The notes under the pieces: model-generated
What the model saw: only the letters and a program-made list of their open reading frames with translations
Told to the model about the DNA's origin: nothing
The model's database searches: none
Assembly: GCA_037447655.1 (NCBI GenBank)
Contig: JBBHKE010003061.1
Coordinates: 184,101-248,100 of the forward strand
DNA length: 64,000 nt
DNA from: Zygnema cylindricum
Lineage: Eukaryota > Streptophyta > Zygnematophyceae > Zygnematales > Zygnemataceae
Direction: 5' to 3'
Shown: positions 22,330 through 49,994 of the stretch, piece after piece
Layout of the letters: every line of letters begins with the position of its first letter
Position numbering within the stretch: the stretch's first letter is position 1
Program-made: the position numbers and the translations under genes

Positions 22330-25300
22330 CGGGTTATAGTTGTATACAAATGGCACGGGCTACCAATGGAGAGGGGGGAAGAAATTGATGCTGAGGGATG
22401 GGGGGGTGTGGAGTAGAATTGCTGGCAATTTTTTTTTTTTAATTCGATCGTGACTTTTTTGGCCAGAAATCATAAACTAGTGTTAACAACGCTATTCAAG
22501 GAAGTTGACTACAATCGGCCACGTCTCCTTGCACTAAATTAATATTATATATTCTACCCTCGGACTAACACTAAGAAATCCCTAATGAGAAAAAGTAAAG
22601 CAACACCAAGTTAAACTTATGCAAATAAAAGGTCAAAGTTAAACATTTTGTGCCCCCCCTCTGATTGTCACAATATTAAAAATTCGGAAACGACTCTCTG
22701 GGTTGTTTGTGGACACGGAAACTTGAACAGTGCGAATGGCAACTGTAGGTTTCAGCGCATCGAGGTAGTCTTTAACAATACAGACTTCAGTGTGGGGGTT
22801 TCTTTGGTTGAATGAATATAAACTCGTCCATAACTGGGAAAGAACTTTATGTTCCTTTGGTTGATAGATGACAACCAACTGTATTGAGAACAAAAGGCAC
22901 CTCTACACCTCCCAAAAAGCAAAGTGACAACAGACAATCAGATTTACCTGTGCTGAAGTTAATTCATGTGTCCAACTACCAATCATAGCCCAGATGTGTG
23001 AAAATAATCGGAAACGCTATAGGTGGTATTCTGGTACTACAGGTCACACTTATATTTCATGGATACCACGTCTCACTTCCACTTGTTTCCGAACATTTGG
23101 ACAATGTTGCTATCGTAGTCGACACAACCAAACCAGTACTTGAGAAAGTGTTAAGAACCCCATGACAACAAAACTTGTCCAAAACCTATCTAATGTTGAA
23201 AAGCTTTAGATGGAAAGCCATCCGAGTACCTGAGAACAAAGAAAACAAACAGCAAGAAAGAATTGAGAAACCGACAGCGTAAAGACTTCAATCCTAAGAG
23301 AGAACAAAAGGACACAAGACACTACTTTGAGGCTGGACATAATGCAAAACTTGACACACTCATCCAGCTGTCTGTCCTAATTCAGAAAAGGTGAAACTCA
23401 TATCGCACAGTTCAAAACTAACAGTGACGGCCGGTGGTCCGAGCGAACCATCCGACTTCAGAAGAACCGCATCCCAACAAAAGCACTCGTGAGCCGCACC
23501 AAAAAACCCTAAAGAACACACCACAGCAAAATAACTTCACTTGGGATCCAAGTAAAAGAACGACATGGAATCACACCCTAAAAAGAAAGACTCGTTTCTG
23601 TATTTTAACAAACGCAACCACACAACAATACATGAAACAAAACTGAAAATTACCGGCCATTCCTTTGGTAAACTTTGGACAGTCAAGACACGCCATAAAA
23701 AGCTGATGAGAAACAAACACACCAAAGACCTAAACAAGACTTGGGTTTAAAATCCCTAAAAAACTCATCTCCCAGTTTTCATCACTCTCCATTCGATAAA
23801 TTCCCCAGACCCCATTTTAACAAATAAATGTCCATAATTGAGTTGAGTATTTCCTTTCCCACAGCCGATTATTTGCCATTGTCATTATTTGTCCTCCACT
23901 CCCTCTGCTCTCCCCAATTAAATCCCACTTAAACCTAGTCACTGTACCCGAAATATTACAGAAAGTAAAAAAAAAATTATACCCACAGTAAATGAAAGCC
24001 ATACAGAGGCTCATTTATGTTCACTGCATCTGGTCGGCATTCTTGCCGTCTCTCCCACCATAGATAACGCCCACCCCCTTCCGTACTTTCTCACAAATAG
24101 CCAAACCTCTCATCAGAAAACGTACTCTCCCTCTCTCCTCTCCCTTTCCTCACTCTTCCCCCTTCCCTGCATCTCTATTCCCAGAAGTTCCTCTACCTCT
24201 GTCCAATTTTATAATGGAGTAAAAGAAAAAGACGCAAATGGCACTCTACCTACATACACTTCCATATTAAACTGTAACCCTAAAACCATAAAAACCTTAG
24301 CAAAACCCTAAAAAACACAAAAATATTAAAGAAACCTAAAAAAAACCCTGAAAGCCTTCAAGGAAAAAGCAGCTAATAAATCTGAGTTGTCGTCTCAGGC
24401 TGCGATCGAGGACCTTGTTGCTATTTCTCCCTCTCTCTTTCCTCCTCATCTCTCTCCGCCCTCTCTCTCTCTTTCATAGCCTCCCCGAGACAGAATCACA
24501 ATTTTCAATAAAAGCAGACGCAATTCTGGTAACTTTTTTTCGATTCCAAAATAACAGAAACACGCTAATACTTGAATCGATATAGCAGAGAATCTTCCTC
24601 CAGTGACGATTGAAATTTGAACTTGTTCACCGCCGGACATCAATTTCGATCGAGGGACAGATGAGAGTCGAGAAGGGAGAGAACCTAGACAGGAAGGAGG
24701 AGAGAAAGAGAAACTACAAGAGAAGACAGGCAAAAAAGAGATAGGAAACATGGTGGGGGAAGGGGAGGTGAGAATGGTGACGATGACAGTGTTAAATAGG
24801 CATCTTCAAAAAATAAACAGATATAAAAACCCGAAAGAAACAGAGAAACATAACAAAAGAGAAAAAACAGTAAATTATAAGGAAACGAAAAGGGCAAACG
24901 GTTTAAGCAATAAATTAGTTCGAAAGAACTCTCCTTACCGTATTCATTTTATTTTTCCCCAAACCCAGTTGTTTAAAGAAAAAACGACATCCTTCATCTC
25001 GTTAGAATTACCAAGGCATAACAAGACAAAACAGAGGAAAAAATGCTAAAAAAGGCAAAACAAAAACTTTTTGGTGTTTTTTATAAAATCTGTCGCTTAC
25101 CTAGTGCTTTTCACGAACCAAATAGCCCACATTCGATCCACACCAAAAAACATAAAATCCATCCAGAAAACCCTAAAAAGAAGGCATACCCACAAACATT
25201 TCGCAAAGAGTAATAATGCTAAAACAAACACACGTGGGAGATTTTCAAAAACATCAACTTTCAATTCTCCATCACCCAAGAAAGCGCCTGTTTTTTCTCA

Positions 25301-25340
25301 CCTGGCCCAATTGCCCAGTGCCCTCCCTCCGTCTCCTCCC
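22330..25340. other. Long stretch without a recognised gene
   Basis: Mixed unique sequence, A-rich from 23.2 kb on, with AAACCCTAAAAA-type runs at about 24275-24350 and CT runs near 24115-24170 and 24425-24480. One exon-like minus-strand phrase lies at about 24568-24640: an ATG with MSGGEQVQISIVTGGRFSAI followed by GTATTA. It has no family match and no partner exon, so it is not called as a gene. Confidence 0.4.
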
Positions 25341-26978
25341 TCACACGCTGATTCCTGCGAGAGGATTGGACGCCGACAAATCCGGAAACCGACGTGAATT
25401 CACACTCCCGTAATCCTCCTCCTTCTCCTCTCCCTCCTGTCCTCGCCCTCCCTGCACCAGTGGTCCCTCGTCCTCCGACGACTCTACCTCTTCCTCGTCC
25501 CCAAACTCCATCAACTTCTCTCCTTCCCCTCCCTCCAAACCGTTCTCCCCTCTCCCCTCTCTCGCCCACTCCCCCTCTTCCTCTCCGCCCACAACCTCTC
25601 CCTCCTTCTCAGCCCTCTCGGCCTTCTCCCTCTCCCCCACCATCGCCGCCCAGGCTGCCGTCCCCACCGCCTCCTCTCCCTCCTCCGCCGAGGACGGTAC
25701 GGAATGCGTCCGCCGTACCGCGGCCAGCAGCGCCTCGTCCGGCTTCTTCTCGATCTCCAGACTCAGGCGCCGGCTCTTGCGGCGCTTCGCCCGGAATCCG
25801 TGGGAGATCCGCGGGGATCCGCCGGGCGTCTCTCCTCCCCCTCCCACCAGCAGTTCCGCGGCCCTCACCGAGGAGGGCGTCTCGAGGCCGTAGCGCTCGC
25901 CGTCGAGGTCGAAGGCGCGGACGCCATCGTCCACTTCTGCGTCGATGGGCGACGTCGACGAATGGAGGCGGGCGAAGTCGATGACTGTCGCGAAGTGGGC
26001 GGAGGGAGACATTAAAGCCGACTCGCCGCTCCCTCTCCCTGTACCCCCTTCTGCCCCTCCTCTTCCTCCTCCCGAGTCGGGTCCGGTAGAAGCCCTGGAA
26101 ACTCGGACCGGAGAGAGAGTCTTGGAGGACCCTATCCCTGCCGCCGCTCCCGACTCTCTCTCCCACTCCCCGCTCCCCTCCATGAGCCTCCTCGCCAGAG
26201 CCCCCTGGATGGGCGCGGAGGAGGACCTCCGGATGGCCGCCAGAAGCGCGAGATCCGGAGCCTTGTCCACCTCCAAACTCAAACGCCTCCCTCTCCTCTT
26301 CGCCCTCCACGACCCGGGAACCTCCTCCTCCTCCTTCCCTTCCTCCTCCTTCTCTCCCTCCTCGTTCCTTCCCCGTCCTCCCTCTCTCCCGAGTCTAGAC
26401 TTTCCGTTCTCTCCTCCTACCGTCCGGCTCTCGGCGCTCAATCCGGGTGCTGACGTCAGCAGGTCGGCGTTGGCCTGGGCCTCCCAGGCCTCCTGGTCGG
26501 CGGCAGTGGGGGGGAAGGGGAGGGGGGGAGAGGAGACGCCCTTCTTCCTCTTCTGGACCTCCAGACTCAGTCTGCGACTCACGCGGCGACGAACTTTCCA
26601 CTCTCCCTTCTCTTCTCTCTCCTCCTCCGAATCGGCATCGGCGGGATTGACCCTCTCCCTCTCCCCCGCCACCCCGGTCTCTCCCTTCTGAGAGGGGATG
26701 GGGTGAGAGATCTCCATGGATTTGGATTTCCGCGCCATGGCCGTCACGTCGCTCGCACCGGTGGAGGCAGTGGGGGGAGCGGAGACAGCAGCAGAGGGCT
26801 TTTCGGGTATGGAGAGGGGTGGAGGGAGAGAATCTAGGGGGGGAGGGACGTAAGGATTTGGAGAAGGAGCCGAGACGGCTTCCCTCCCTGCCCTCGAGGG
26901 CGGGCCGCGAGAGGATTTGCGGGAGGAGCGAGAGGGAGAGCCGTCTTTCACGGAGGGCGAGGAGGCGCAGTTGCCCAT
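25341..26978 (-). CDS. Predicted N-acylated protein with three RRLSLE repeats, 545 aa, function unknown
   Basis: Single open exon. The protein begins MGNCASS, which fits an N-myristoylation signal (Gly2, Ser6) with Cys4 as a possible palmitoylation site, suggesting membrane attachment. The rest is disordered and rich in Ser, Pro, Glu and Gly. A basic/leucine motif occurs three times: VSRRLSLEVQKRKKG (about residue 134), GRRLSLEVDKAPDLALLAAI and SRRLSLEIEKKPDEALLAAV. In the second and third copies it is followed by RRSSSAP or RRTHSVP. RRLS and RRSS/RRTHS fit consensus sites for basophilic (AGC/CDPK-type) kinases. The C-terminal 100 residues are acidic. GC content is higher than the flanks. I recognise no named family. 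A downstream exon cannot be excluded, but the stop is in a normal position. Plus-strand frames over it are shadows. Confidence 0.7.
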   Translation of the reverse strand: MGNCASSPSVKDGSPSRSSRKSSRGPPSRAGREAVSAPSPNPYVPPPLDSLPPPLSIPEKPSAAVSAPPTASTGASDVTAMARKSKSMEISHPIPSQKGETGVAGERERVNPADADSEEEREEKGEWKVRRRVSRRLSLEVQKRKKGVSSPPLPFPPTAADQEAWEAQANADLLTSAPGLSAESRTVGGENGKSRLGREGGRGRNEEGEKEEEGKEEEEVPGSWRAKRRGRRLSLEVDKAPDLALLAAIRRSSSAPIQGALARRLMEGSGEWERESGAAAGIGSSKTLSPVRVSRASTGPDSGGGRGGAEGGTGRGSGESALMSPSAHFATVIDFARLHSSTSPIDAEVDDGVRAFDLDGERYGLETPSSVRAAELLVGGGGETPGGSPRISHGFRAKRRKSRRLSLEIEKKPDEALLAAVRRTHSVPSSAEEGEEAVGTAAWAAMVGEREKAERAEKEGEVVGGEEEGEWAREGRGENGLEGGEGEKLMEFGDEEEVESSEDEGPLVQGGRGQEGEEKEEDYGSVNSRRFPDLSASNPLAGISV

Positions 26979-27590
26979 TTCGGCGGATTAGGGTTTGTAA
27001 ATACTAATTAGGGTTGCTGCAGTCTTGGCAGGCGGGGGGAGGCAGCGGCAGCGAAGGAGTTGGATGACTAGCTGGTTCGAAAATAGGCGGTGAAAGATAT
27101 TTAGGAGGCCTGCGATGGAGGCTAGCTTCGACAATGGGGGTCGAGAGAGGGAGAGGGAGAGGGAGAGGGAGAGGGAAAAGAGGGAGAAGAGGGAGAAGAG
27201 GGAGAAGAGGGAGAGGGCGAGCCAGACGAGGCAACCGAAAAGAGTACAATCATTCTAACTAAAGAAAGAGCCTATATTCCTTTTAAGACCTATAAGATCC
27301 TTCCTATTATTCCAGGCCTCTCCTCACCCTCTCTCTCTATCTACCTGTCTCTTTACACACTTTTTATCTTCTCCCCCTCCCTACCTTCCTCCTTCCCTCC
27401 CTCCCTCCCTCCCTCCCTCCCTCCCTATCTACCTGCCTCTTCTTCCCTCTCTATCCCTCACTCTCCATCCTAAAATCTTTCTCCACTCTCCTCCTCTCTT
27501 TTTCGGCATTAACTTTTCCTCTCTCTTCTCCCTCTCCCTCGCTCTCCCCCTCACTCCCCTCTCTCCCTCTCACGTTTTCCAGTGTACGGA
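26979..27590. repeat. Upstream region of the MGNCAS gene: GA tract, then CT tracts
   Basis: (GAGAGG)n and GGGAGAA purine repeats at about 27135-27225 are CT-rich on the coding strand, 150-250 bp upstream of the ATG. CCCTCC repeats follow at 27345-27430 and further CT-rich sequence to 27575. A CT-rich leader also precedes DCP1. Confidence 0.6.
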
Positions 27591-30116
27591 TCGTACACAA
27601 AAGTAAATATAATCTCGCAGGCACTCCGCTACCCGACAAGAGTCCAGATTCTCGTTTCTCCCATTTCTGACGGCGCGAAGGGCCGCGGGCGACGTGACGC
27701 TCTGGCGGGCGGCGGGGATCGGGATTCGACCCTCGAATCGTACGCGCTCGCGATATTCGCTGATCGTACGGCACGAATTCGCACGTGCGGCTGGGTCACC
27801 TCGCCGGGCGGCAGCATGTGGTGCCGTCCTCGTTGGCCGAGCGCAGTCGTACAGCTGGTTGTCGTCTTGCGACAGGGCCGACCGGCTCCCGGAATTAACT
27901 TTTTTCGCCGCGCGATTGGTGCGTGGCGACTTGGCAAGCGAGCGCGGGAAAACGAGCTGCTCGTTGCCGTACTGTACGGTAATGTACGGAGTGGCAGTAG
28001 ACCGGATGTTAGGGGACGTTCAAGGGTACGAATGACAAACCGACAAAGCTGCTTTTTGTGGATTTATCGAACGGGTTTTGCCGCCGATAGATTTGGTGTT
28101 TCTTTTGGACAAGCGATATGTCGATGCGATATATCGAGTGACCGATATTCGCGATGCACGGTGCCGATGTGGCATCCCGAGTGACGCGATGGACGGTCGA
28201 GTTGGAGCCATTCGAACCGCGCTTGATAGGGTGCGATTGGCTAATGTCTCTATTGTGGCCTATACTGGGAAGTGTGATCCCGCTCGATTTTGTTGGTTTT
28301 TGTGGGGAGCTCAAGTTTTAAGCGGAGGTTTAGGTTTAGGGACAGGGAGAGTTGGAAAGAAAATGTGTGAATGGTGTGTTTTAGGCAACTTTGAGCCACA
28401 ACTTGATCAACGCTTTGCATTATCAAGATGAGTTCGGCACATTTTAAAGGGGAATAAGTTGAATAGGGTGAGTAATTGCAAAACTGCAATTATAGAAGCA
28501 TTAGTGATTGTGCCTCTCTCGGTTAGTTTGTTTTTCATTTTGCAGGTATTCAAGTGCTTTCTATGGTCCTTCCCGAGAAGCTTTGGACTCCAACCCTCGT
28601 TTTGGCGGTAAAATATATATAAAAATATGTAAAAAACGTATGCATATATGGTTAATTGTGGTAAAGTGCAATGTGTGGGCTAATTCGGGAAATATTACGG
28701 GTGCTTGAACCTAGATAGGATATCCAGTACAGGATCTGCGACACATGTCACTCAGTTTTGACTTTGGTGTCCATATTGAAAGTGTGCGACTGTCTCGAGC
28801 ACAAATACCAATTTTTTGTATTAAATTGTCCAGATAAAGTGTGCATCATGTACATGTATGATCGTTGATGACAAGTTTTTGCTAGTGGCTTTTTGATCCA
28901 TGAGCATATAGTTAAAAAGGACATAGCATGCCGAAGGACCTTTGCCACTTTACTTTCTCAGGATGATGGTCCTTCAAATACTTTCTCTAAGACGCAAAAT
29001 GTATTGTCTTGAAAACCACTTTTGAAGTCTTGCAATGTGACAATGGTATGCATTTATTCGAATTTTCTTAGTTAGGAAGGCATTGTTGCCTATTAGTCAA
29101 CGTTTATGTTCCAGTCAAAACGAGGTTTTGAAATAAAGCACAAAAAGGACATAATGGAGTATAAAACAATCCAGTGTAAAAACAAGGGACAGGAAGACAT
29201 CTGGACATTTCCAGTGCACCAAGTATTTAACGATGTTCAACAGGAGCCCCTACAGGACGCCCATTGCAGCAACCTGTAAACTGAAAATCAATAGTTACAG
29301 CAAACAATCAAACCCTAGACTCTGCTGAGCTCCAATCGCTGTTGAAAATATCCTAAAGACCTCTAAAACCCTCCATGAATCCACAGCACTGTTCCTGATC
29401 TAGTCAGGAACGGTGCTGAAGACTTTGAGACACTAAACTGAAACGGAACTACTCTAAGACGGAATGAACTTCCAATCGCTACACTGAGTCGGAACTCACA
29501 ACCTGTCACAGTTTGTGAATTCAAGAATCTTTGTCATGTCGACAATAAAAAATAACAAACATAATTTTCTGTCACGCATTTACAAGGGGCAAGGGCTTGA
29601 CATGTCACGCCGATAACATTTTCTGGCACCGCAGTTAATCCACTGATAAATAGATGGTGGAACTATCCACTCCCAATTTGAAAAGGTTGTTTCCTAGAAA
29701 GGCACCCCCCACCAAACGAGATTCGATGAGAGCTCATCGAAATACATACAAACTAGAAGCAGGAAAACTGGAGAAGCTCGATATTATTGGTACAATCAAC
29801 CAAAAACAAAAGACCAATTCCAGAGAGATCAGCCAACGTTTGGAAAGAAGTTGATTTCATTCTGCAATATATGCAAAGCAGTTAGAATTGAGCTGCTAAA
29901 TAAGGTGAGAGGAGAGGTGAGAGTAGGTGAAAGGAATTGCCAGTAGCAAGAAGAAACATCAACAGGTCGCGAGAATGCCTTGCTTTAACCTTTTGACCCA
30001 AACACTGTGCACAAACTGCAAAACAAAAACTGAAAATGCAAAAATAAAAACTGCCTAAGTGAATACACCTGGTTATGTCAACGTTTTGAAGAAAATTGGG
30101 TATTTCTGTGCTCACT
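27591..30116. other. Stretch without a recognised gene
   Basis: 27600-28020 is CpG-rich, with several CGTACG/GTACGG motifs as in the transposon zones at the right end. 28080-28160 is rich in CGATA/TATCG, as in the hAT-like interiors. 28.5-30.1 kb is ordinary AT-rich sequence that must include the 3'UTR of the coiled-coil gene. The 200-aa plus-strand frame at 27582-28184 has no recognisable motif. Confidence 0.4.
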
Positions 30117-45809
<15,693 letters not shown>

Positions 45810-46244
45810 ACTGTTGTTTTCTTGCAATGTCAGTAGAAAATAATTATTTTAGTACCTAAGAGTCTTTCCGGGTGTAAAACAGAGAACATCCTTATTGATT
45901 TGCTCCAGTGTTGGACTGATGGGACTACTCCAAGAAAGGAGATGAAAAACATGAGACTTCATAGCCGTTAGAGTTTGTTATCGTACAGAATGAAAAAAAA
46001 ATAGAATATTCCGTATACAATACCGGTACAGTACACATCTGGTTTGAAATCAAGGGTCGTGCGGTCAGATCGTCTCGCATCTGATCGCCGCATCGTGTCA
46101 AAAACGTCGCGCAAACATCTGGCCTCGGCAGGACGCCGAGCTGCATCAAACGCATCGGAGGAGCCTCGACATATCGTGACGCAATGTGACGCCATAAGCG
46201 TCGCACTACACAGAAGCTTCTGAAGGATTTTCCATTGAAATGCG

Positions 46245-46682
46245 TAGTGCTGTGTATCGGTGAAAATCCTTACGCGATAAAACCAATAACGAATAATTAT
46301 CGGTTATTGAACGGTGAGGGGTCCCGATTTATCGCTCGGGAAACTACAGTACAGTAACAAATGTTTTATCGCCGATAAGTGTAAAAAGTATAGTATACTA
46401 TATCATCGTACACTATAATATACTGTATTGTATTTTACACATTATATAGGATGTTATGCCACATCATGGAGTCCGTACGAAATAGTACAACTGTACGGTC
46501 TAGACAGTACAATTATCGCCAATAATTATGGGGCCGATTCTTATCGGTAATATGTCGCCATGTATTTGTTCCTCGTCACGATATTTCCGTTGCCGATATA
46601 TCGATCCAATAAATCGATTATCGGTAGATCAAAAAAAGGTACTTATCGGTTATCGGGAAATGGCTACCAATAGACAACACTA
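46245..46682. mobile_element. hAT-like non-autonomous element, 438 bp, with exact 8-bp target duplication
   Basis: Starts TAGTGCTGTGTATCGGT and ends ACCAATAGACAACACTA, imperfect inverted repeats. GAAATGCG flanks both sides (46237-46244 and 46683-46690). The interior is full of TATCGG/CCGATA and AT-rich palindromes (TATAGTATACTATA). No transposase frame. Confidence 0.85.
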
Positions 46683-47239
46683 GAAATGCGGATCTGACGG
46701 TCAAATTATTTTCCAAATTCTTATGTGACTACTGGAAAGCGGTCCGTTGCAATATTATCACTTATAGCCAGTACAGTTAAATTAGGGTGTTTACCAATGT
46801 GATCGTAACTTAAGGAACACAGGGTATGTCTCCATGTGCCAAAATAAAGTTTTTTTTGTCGTTTTCCTTAAAAACGTAGCATCGTACTAGTAGAATCACA
46901 ACCGTACAAAGAAATTGAGAAATTGAAAGTACAATTTGCGTCATCTCCAAACATATAATGTACTACATGTTGTCTCTTGTGTTTTTGACCCACGACCACT
47001 TCACGCCACGTCATCTTCAAATGTTAAGGACGTCTTCAAACGTTACGATCCGATTTGTTATAAATTAAAGTATCGTCGTTTCACAAGTGGGAAAACATAT
47101 TCTATCGTGTCAGAAAATTTCACTAGTTTCAGTCGATTTCAGACGACGATAAAAAGTACACGATTATTGCATCCAATACGGAGATTTTTGCAAGGGTCTC
47201 GATAATTCATTGTCACTTTGCAGTGACTGGGAGGGGGGA

Positions 47240-47660
47240 AGCAAAGGTTCCGGCGACAGGCGACGTCCACCAAACCAGCGACGGTAACCGGCGACCATTC
47301 GAAGTACGGATGGCGCTCATTACTTCATTCAATCATTGGCATGCATTTTGTTTGTACGGCGAAAAAATTTATCGTTGGGGACAGCGTGTTTGAGGAAAAC
47401 GACATAAAATCCTCGATACTTTAAATAGACGGGCACCTTCTCCCCCATTCAACCAAAAGAAAACAAAGAATAATTATAGCCACGAAGATACATCACGAGG
47501 AAAAGTACACTGGTACGTTTTTTGGTGTCAGTTTACATCCACTTCATATTCTTTTGTTTGCCACGTGGCTCGATGTACCACAGTCGGCCCTTTTACAGTG
47601 CGCTCATTTTCAGCAACGTTGCATTTTGCATCCGATGGCGCTCGCGGTAATTCCTGCTGC
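47240..47660. repeat. Dispersed repeat, copy 1 of the 62-kb block
   Basis: Shares CCGGCGACAGGCGACGTCCA, GTTGGGGACAGCGTGTTTGA and AAATAGACGGGCACC with 61970-62410 over more than 400 bp. The minus strand reads KYRGFYVVFLKHAVPNDKFF, weakly like the GF[YF]S[IV]VL block of Harbinger nucleases, but the following catalytic Asp position is Pro. Confidence 0.8.
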
Positions 47661-48819
47661 TCGTTTTCCATCGAGGCCGATTCAGCCGACAACGAGCAGC
47701 GACGAGCCGCACGCGCGACATGACATGAAGCCGCAATGAAAACACAGACGGAAAAAAAAATAGCAGGAGAGACGTAATATCAAAGACGAGGTACGTGCCT
47801 AAAACGACAAATTATAGTCGAATCGAAAAGAGCGCGCTCAGGCCGTCCACACCCTTATTGTCAATCCGTTACACACCGGGCCTCTTTCCCCACCTTTCTT
47901 CCCCTTCTCCAACGCTCGCTTCTTCCAATCTCTCCCGCCTCCCGCGCCCGTTTCAGTTTGCGAAGTCCACCAGTGCTCCCGTCCATCGACGTCGGAATGA
48001 CATCGTAATTGTACGATGTCATTTTGTCAAATGGACGAGTACTCCCGTCACGACAAGCGTAAGATCACACAACATTTTTTATTGGACAAGTATTAAAAAG
48101 ATTAATGATTATGATACTTTCGCATGTAACCGAAACTTAGTCTTGTCACTTTGCTTTTTAGTGAAGATTCTCCGTACAGCAGCTTTCAGAGCATTCGTAT
48201 GTAAAGAAATGAAATCGTAACTTTAGATTGTGATGGATGTAGACGTGGGTGTGATTTGTGACGATTGTAGACGAGTACAAAACTCGCGACAATTGATGAC
48301 GTTTACAAAATAAAAACGGTTGTAGACGTCTAGCTACTTGTGACATTGTAGATGTTTAGGGTTTGTGCCATTTTGACGTCACGCCTACTTATGGTAGCGT
48401 CGACGTCACTATTCCAAAACATTCCGCCATGGTTTCCCGATTTCGTTTTTTCGTCTGTTCTCACTCTACTTGCCATCAAAATAAGGTAAAAGACAGCCAA
48501 AAGAAATATTTTTCATAGATCTTTTATTTGATACCTTTCTTGCCTTTTTTCATTGCAAGAATTGTGAGATAGACGCGTTAGTGGGAGAGGGAAAGAGAAA
48601 GAGGCGCTTTCACGTACTTCGCTTTTGCGAAATGGCGTTCGTTGATCGAAACCCCCTTCACGGCCCCTGTACGGAAAAAAAAGCACGGAAAAAAAGTCAC
48701 GCACAGGCTGGAAACGTGCAGTGGTTTTTTTTTTTGGTACTCCGCGCACAAAAATTGTCAAAACTTTCGACACATGCGACAGCATCTGCCTATTCGCTCA
48801 CCTCATGTAACTATATTTA

Positions 48820-48848
48820 AAATCACCCCGCGAGGTGATTTTAAATCA
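48820..48848. repeat. Perfect-type palindrome in the transposon zone
   Basis: AAAATCACCCCGCGAGGTGATTTT, with an equivalent AAAATCACCTCGTGAGGTGATTTT near 61629-61652. It belongs to the repeated block and resembles an element-internal hairpin or a fold-back terminator-like structure. Confidence 0.6.
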
Positions 48849-49079
48849 AGTTTGAAGATGTGCTGAAGGGACGCGAAATTGGGTCGAAACGCACTAGACG
48901 ACAAACTACATCGCGCTAGACGACAGACTGTAGTACATATAAAGTTTCAAGGTAACACAACTTGTACGGTGGTAATTTCAATTTTTTGGTACGGCTGCGG
49001 ATTTTCACATTTTTTTCTAAGTTATGGGGGAAAACGACAGAAAATAACTGTAACTTTAGCACATGCGAAAGTACCCTTA

Positions 49080-49366
49080 CTCTGTGCCATTTAAGTGGTT
49101 TGCGCGACTACGTTTGCCAAAGCTCGAAGCATGGTTAAAAAGTAGACGTTTTTTGGTAGTCCTTTTGTAGGCCGCCTTTAGCGTAAGTTGTGTTACGGGC
49201 TTTCCATGTGATATTCTTATATCGCTACTTTCATCAACGACCGTCCGATCGTCCGAATCTGACGATAGTCCTATCGTAAGTTGTGTTATGGGCTTTTCAT
49301 GTGATCTTCTTAGATCGTTACTTTCATCAACGACCGTCAGATCGTCCAAATCTGACGGTTTAAATA
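49080..49366 (-). CDS. Possible short exon with a 31-residue in-frame tandem repeat
   Basis: The minus strand reads DDLTVVDESNDLRRSHEKP and then a second version, DDRTVVDESSDIRISHGKP. The period is 93 bp and the frame runs to a TAA supplied by the target duplication next to the transposon at 49076. There is no ATG upstream. It would need the AG at about 49366 as an acceptor, or may be only a repeat. Product unknown. Confidence 0.3.
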
Positions 49367-49994
49367 AAAAGTCGCTCGAAACTCACAGAAAAAATATTTT
49401 TTTGTCCGATTTTTTTTTCAAATTTAGACATGACGTTTAATTATCTATCGATCCATGTGCAACTCAACCCTGTTACTATTTTATTTCATCTTGCGGCCAA
49501 TACAATATGGGTCTTAAGGCCATCTTGTATGTTTTGCATACAATAGGCATATTGTATGGGCGTACGGTCACCTACTTTTGAACTATGGCTCGAAGTGGTG
49601 TACAAAACGTGTCGCTGGATTATAGGATCTACGGTTACGATTCAACGACATATTCTTTATACAGACCAGTACGACGCAAAATCCAAAGAGTTGTAGTACA
49701 ATGATATATACAGTTGACGTGGTGCTGCTCCGAGGACCGCCGGGTGAGATAGGGGTGTACCACATACTCAGGAGGTGTATGCGCGGACAAATCTTAATTT
49801 GCGCGGTTCAAATTTATAGTGGGATTTATGATGAGATAAATTTGACATCATCGAGAGATGGTAAAAGCTTGTAAATAGTATGTAATGGAATCTAATTAAT
49901 TTATGGCAGTTAGTATTTGGCACTTATTTGTTTGTAGGAAGCTCACATAGGTATATTTTGATATAAGCTTTGTGAGCTAAAATTAATCAATGTA

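Larger units (their letters stand above)
46785..49076. mobile_element. PIF/Harbinger-like DNA element, composite
   Basis: The left end TTA|GGGTGTTTACCAATGT and right end ACATGCGAAAGTACCC|TTA give a TTA target duplication with GGG-starting ends, the PIF/Harbinger pattern, though the two termini match in only about 11 of 16 positions. The interior includes the 47.2-47.65 kb block repeated at 62 kb and a 48.1-48.8 kb block repeated at 61.0-61.6 kb. It may be several nested elements. Confidence 0.5.

Noticed and set aside
24568-24640. Exon-like MSGGEQVQISIVTGGRFSAI on the minus strand
   Set aside because: Looks coding, but no partner exon or family could be found nearby; kept only as a note.
25394-26691. 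Plus-strand frames of 196 and 248 aa opposite the MGNCAS gene
   Set aside because: GC-rich shadows (PPSPPP/SSSS) of the minus-strand frame, without motif or start context.
27582-28184. 200-aa plus-strand frame in CpG-rich DNA
   Set aside because: No recognisable motif, overlapping frames on both strands are equally open, and the surroundings look like transposon DNA.
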